A DNA stretch of 7,725 bases. Source: Flavihumibacter sp. (GTDB lineage Bacteria > Bacteroidota > Bacteroidia > Chitinophagales > Chitinophagaceae). Both the position numbers and the translations under genes were made by a program. Positions 6,737 to 7,725 of the stretch are shown one piece after another (the stretch's first letter is position 1; each line of letters begins with the position of its first letter). Location: positions 1-7,725 of the forward strand of contig JALOMU010000055.1 of assembly GCA_025455285.1 (NCBI GenBank), read 5' to 3'. The notes beneath the pieces are model-generated. The model was given only the letters and a program-made list of their open reading frames with translations, was not told the DNA's origin and did no database searches.

Positions 6737-6853
6737 AAGTGAAAGGTGAAACGTGAAAGGTGAAAGATTGTGAAAAGCAGAAGGTGAAAGAGGAGTCCTC
6801 TTTCACCTTTCACCTTTCACGTTTTTTCACCTTTCACCTTTCACTTTTCACTT
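6737..6853. repeat. 117-bp near-palindrome made of GTGAAAG heptad repeats
   Basis: The left arm 6737-6794 and right arm 6796-6853 are 58 nt each, with a single central G (6795). The left arm matches the reverse complement of the right at about 49 of 58 positions by hand alignment. Both arms are built from a 7-bp unit: GTGAAAG and variants (GTGAAAC, GTGAAAA) in the left, CTTTCAC in the right, at least a dozen copies in all. The transcript would fold into a very long hairpin in either orientation. The element lies between the convergent rsgA and sugar dehydrogenase genes, begins 2 nt past the rsgA stop, and its right end contains the AAG-TGA end of the dehydrogenase gene. It could act as a bidirectional terminator or 3'-end stabiliser, or be a dispersed intergenic repeat of this genome. 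No T tract makes it a classical terminator. Confidence 0.9.
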
Positions 6854-7725
6854 CTTCGCTATACGATACAACTTCCCTCCATCACTCACAGCATACAAAG
6901 CGCCGTCTTTACCTGCCTGCACATCGCGGAAACGATCCTTCTGATCTTCAGCGATTCTTTCTTCACCAACCACTTTGTTGTTTTTGATAACGAGTCGCGC
7001 TATATGCATGGAACTCAATCCGCCAATAAACAAATTATTTTTCCATTCTGGAATGGCGTCACCACTATAGAAAGTCATCCCGCTGGGAGACAGAGTAGGA
7101 TCCCAGTAATATACCGGTTGTTCCATACCCTCTTTTTGCGTGCGTGAACCTTCCAGCGCTTCACCACTGTATTCAATTCCATAGCTGATGGTGGGCCATC
7201 CATAATTCTTACCAGGGCGGATCAGGTTCAGTTCATCACCACCACGCGGACCAAATTCAGCTTCCCAAAGATCACCGGTTTGTGGATGAAAGGCTAGGCT
7301 CTGCACATTGCGATGCCCATAAGAATAAATTTCAGGTCTCGCATTGGCCTGTCCGGCAAATGGATTACCGGTTGCAGGTTGACCATCTGTTGTGATGCGA
7401 ACCAGTTTACCAAGACCTGATTGCAGATCCTGTGACTGCGGACGTGTTGATTTATCCGAACGTTCTCCTGTACTTACAATCAGCGCACCTGTTTTATCAA
7501 AGAGAATACGACCACCATAATGCAGATTGCCTTTGGAAGTTGATGGCGATGCGCGATAAATCACCACTGCATTTTCAATAGTGGATTCATTGTCTGATAG
7601 TCGCCCTTTTCCAACAGCTGTTAGACTTTCATTATTGGCCATCGGTTCTGCAAACACCCAATATACCATCCGGTTGCTGCTGAAAGCAGGATCGAGGGTG
7701 ATACCAAGTAAACCTCCCTGACCGC
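6848..7725 (-). CDS. PQQ-dependent sugar dehydrogenase (GSDH family), N-terminus outside window
   Basis: A soluble-type aldose/glucose-sorbosone dehydrogenase with a beta-propeller that oxidises sugars with pyrroloquinoline quinone and calcium, normally exported. The frame stays open past the first visible Met (complement of 7667-7669) to the right edge; the 18 codons upstream read GQGGLLGITLDPAFSSNR, a conserved family segment, so the gene is partial. About 291 residues are visible of an expected 370-420; the signal peptide and first blade are missing. Counting from that Met, motifs are NLHYGGRILFD at 48-58 (candidate catalytic His50), GHRNVQSLAFHP at 118-129 (Arg120 and Asn121 expected to contact PQQ), WEAEFGPRGGDELN at 135-148 and GKNYGWPTISYGIEYSG at 153-169. 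The residue in E-x-GP is Phe139, where I recall His in YliI/Asd-like enzymes and Gln in Acinetobacter sGDH. The stop codon lies in the adjacent palindromic repeat. The actual sugar is unknown, and no PQQ synthesis genes are in view. Confidence 0.92.
   Translation of the reverse strand, partial: GQGGLLGITLDPAFSSNRMVYWVFAEPMANNESLTAVGKGRLSDNESTIENAVVIYRASPSTSKGNLHYGGRILFDKTGALIVSTGERSDKSTRPQSQDLQSGLGKLVRITTDGQPATGNPFAGQANARPEIYSYGHRNVQSLAFHPQTGDLWEAEFGPRGGDELNLIRPGKNYGWPTISYGIEYSGEALEGSRTQKEGMEQPVYYWDPTLSPSGMTFYSGDAIPEWKNNLFIGGLSSMHIARLVIKNNKVVGEERIAEDQKDRFRDVQAGKDGALYAVSDGGKLYRIAKK

Noticed and set aside
6737..6853. CRISPR array
   Set aside because: The repeat unit is only 7 bp, has no spacers and reverses orientation at the centre, so it is a tandem/inverted repeat, not CRISPR.
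6737..6853. Insertion sequence or MITE with target duplication
   Set aside because: No transposase, terminal signature or clear flanking direct repeat is visible; a MITE-like origin cannot be claimed from one copy.
6760..6987. 75-codon plus-strand frame across the palindrome
   Set aside because: Its sequence is repeated FTFHLS-type translation of the heptads followed by antisense of the dehydrogenase gene; it is not a believable protein.

Overview
The window looks like a chromosomal segment of a Bacteroidota bacterium, most plausibly from the Chitinophagaceae or a close relative. The evidence is indirect. Base composition is moderate, Shine-Dalgarno sequences are mostly absent, two candidate TAnnTTTG-like -7 boxes are present, there is an L-F-S-C type lipoprotein signal, and a moxR / DUF58 / BatD-like / BatA cluster is typical of that phylum. 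No marker gene fixes the genus.

Layout: (1) 2-1222 (+) is the C-terminal three quarters of glutamine-dependent NAD+ synthetase, cut by the left edge. (2) 1239-1264 is a hairpin between convergent genes. (3) 1311-1787 (-) is a small lipocalin-like lipoprotein. (4) 1932-5772 (+) is a tight four-gene cluster: MoxR AAA+ ATPase, DUF58 protein, a membrane-anchored BatD-like protein and the von Willebrand factor A (vWA) membrane protein BatA. (5) 5809-6735 (+) is RsgA, the 30S ribosome-maturation GTPase, probably with its own promoter. (6) 6737-6853 is a 117-bp near-palindrome built of 7-bp repeats that fills the gap between convergent genes. (7) 6848-7725 (-) is a PQQ-dependent sugar dehydrogenase, cut by the right edge.

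The four-gene cluster is the only clear functional unit. By analogy with studied MoxR/vWA systems, the MoxR ATPase should act as a chaperone-like remodeller. The DUF58 protein would be its cytosolic vWA partner, and the BatD-like protein and BatA would be the membrane and periplasmic components. Translation appears coupled: a stop abuts a start before DUF58, 4 nt separate DUF58 from the BatD-like gene, and a TTGA stop/start overlap leads into BatA. The batB, batC and full-length batD genes that often follow batA are not here; rsgA comes next instead.

I found no convincing undescribed multi-gene system. The least ordinary items are the heptad-repeat palindrome that supplies the stop codon of the dehydrogenase gene, the in-frame 13-codon micro-ORF with a duplicated 15-bp purine repeat before the DUF58 gene, the TTG start of batA, and the shortened Bat cluster.
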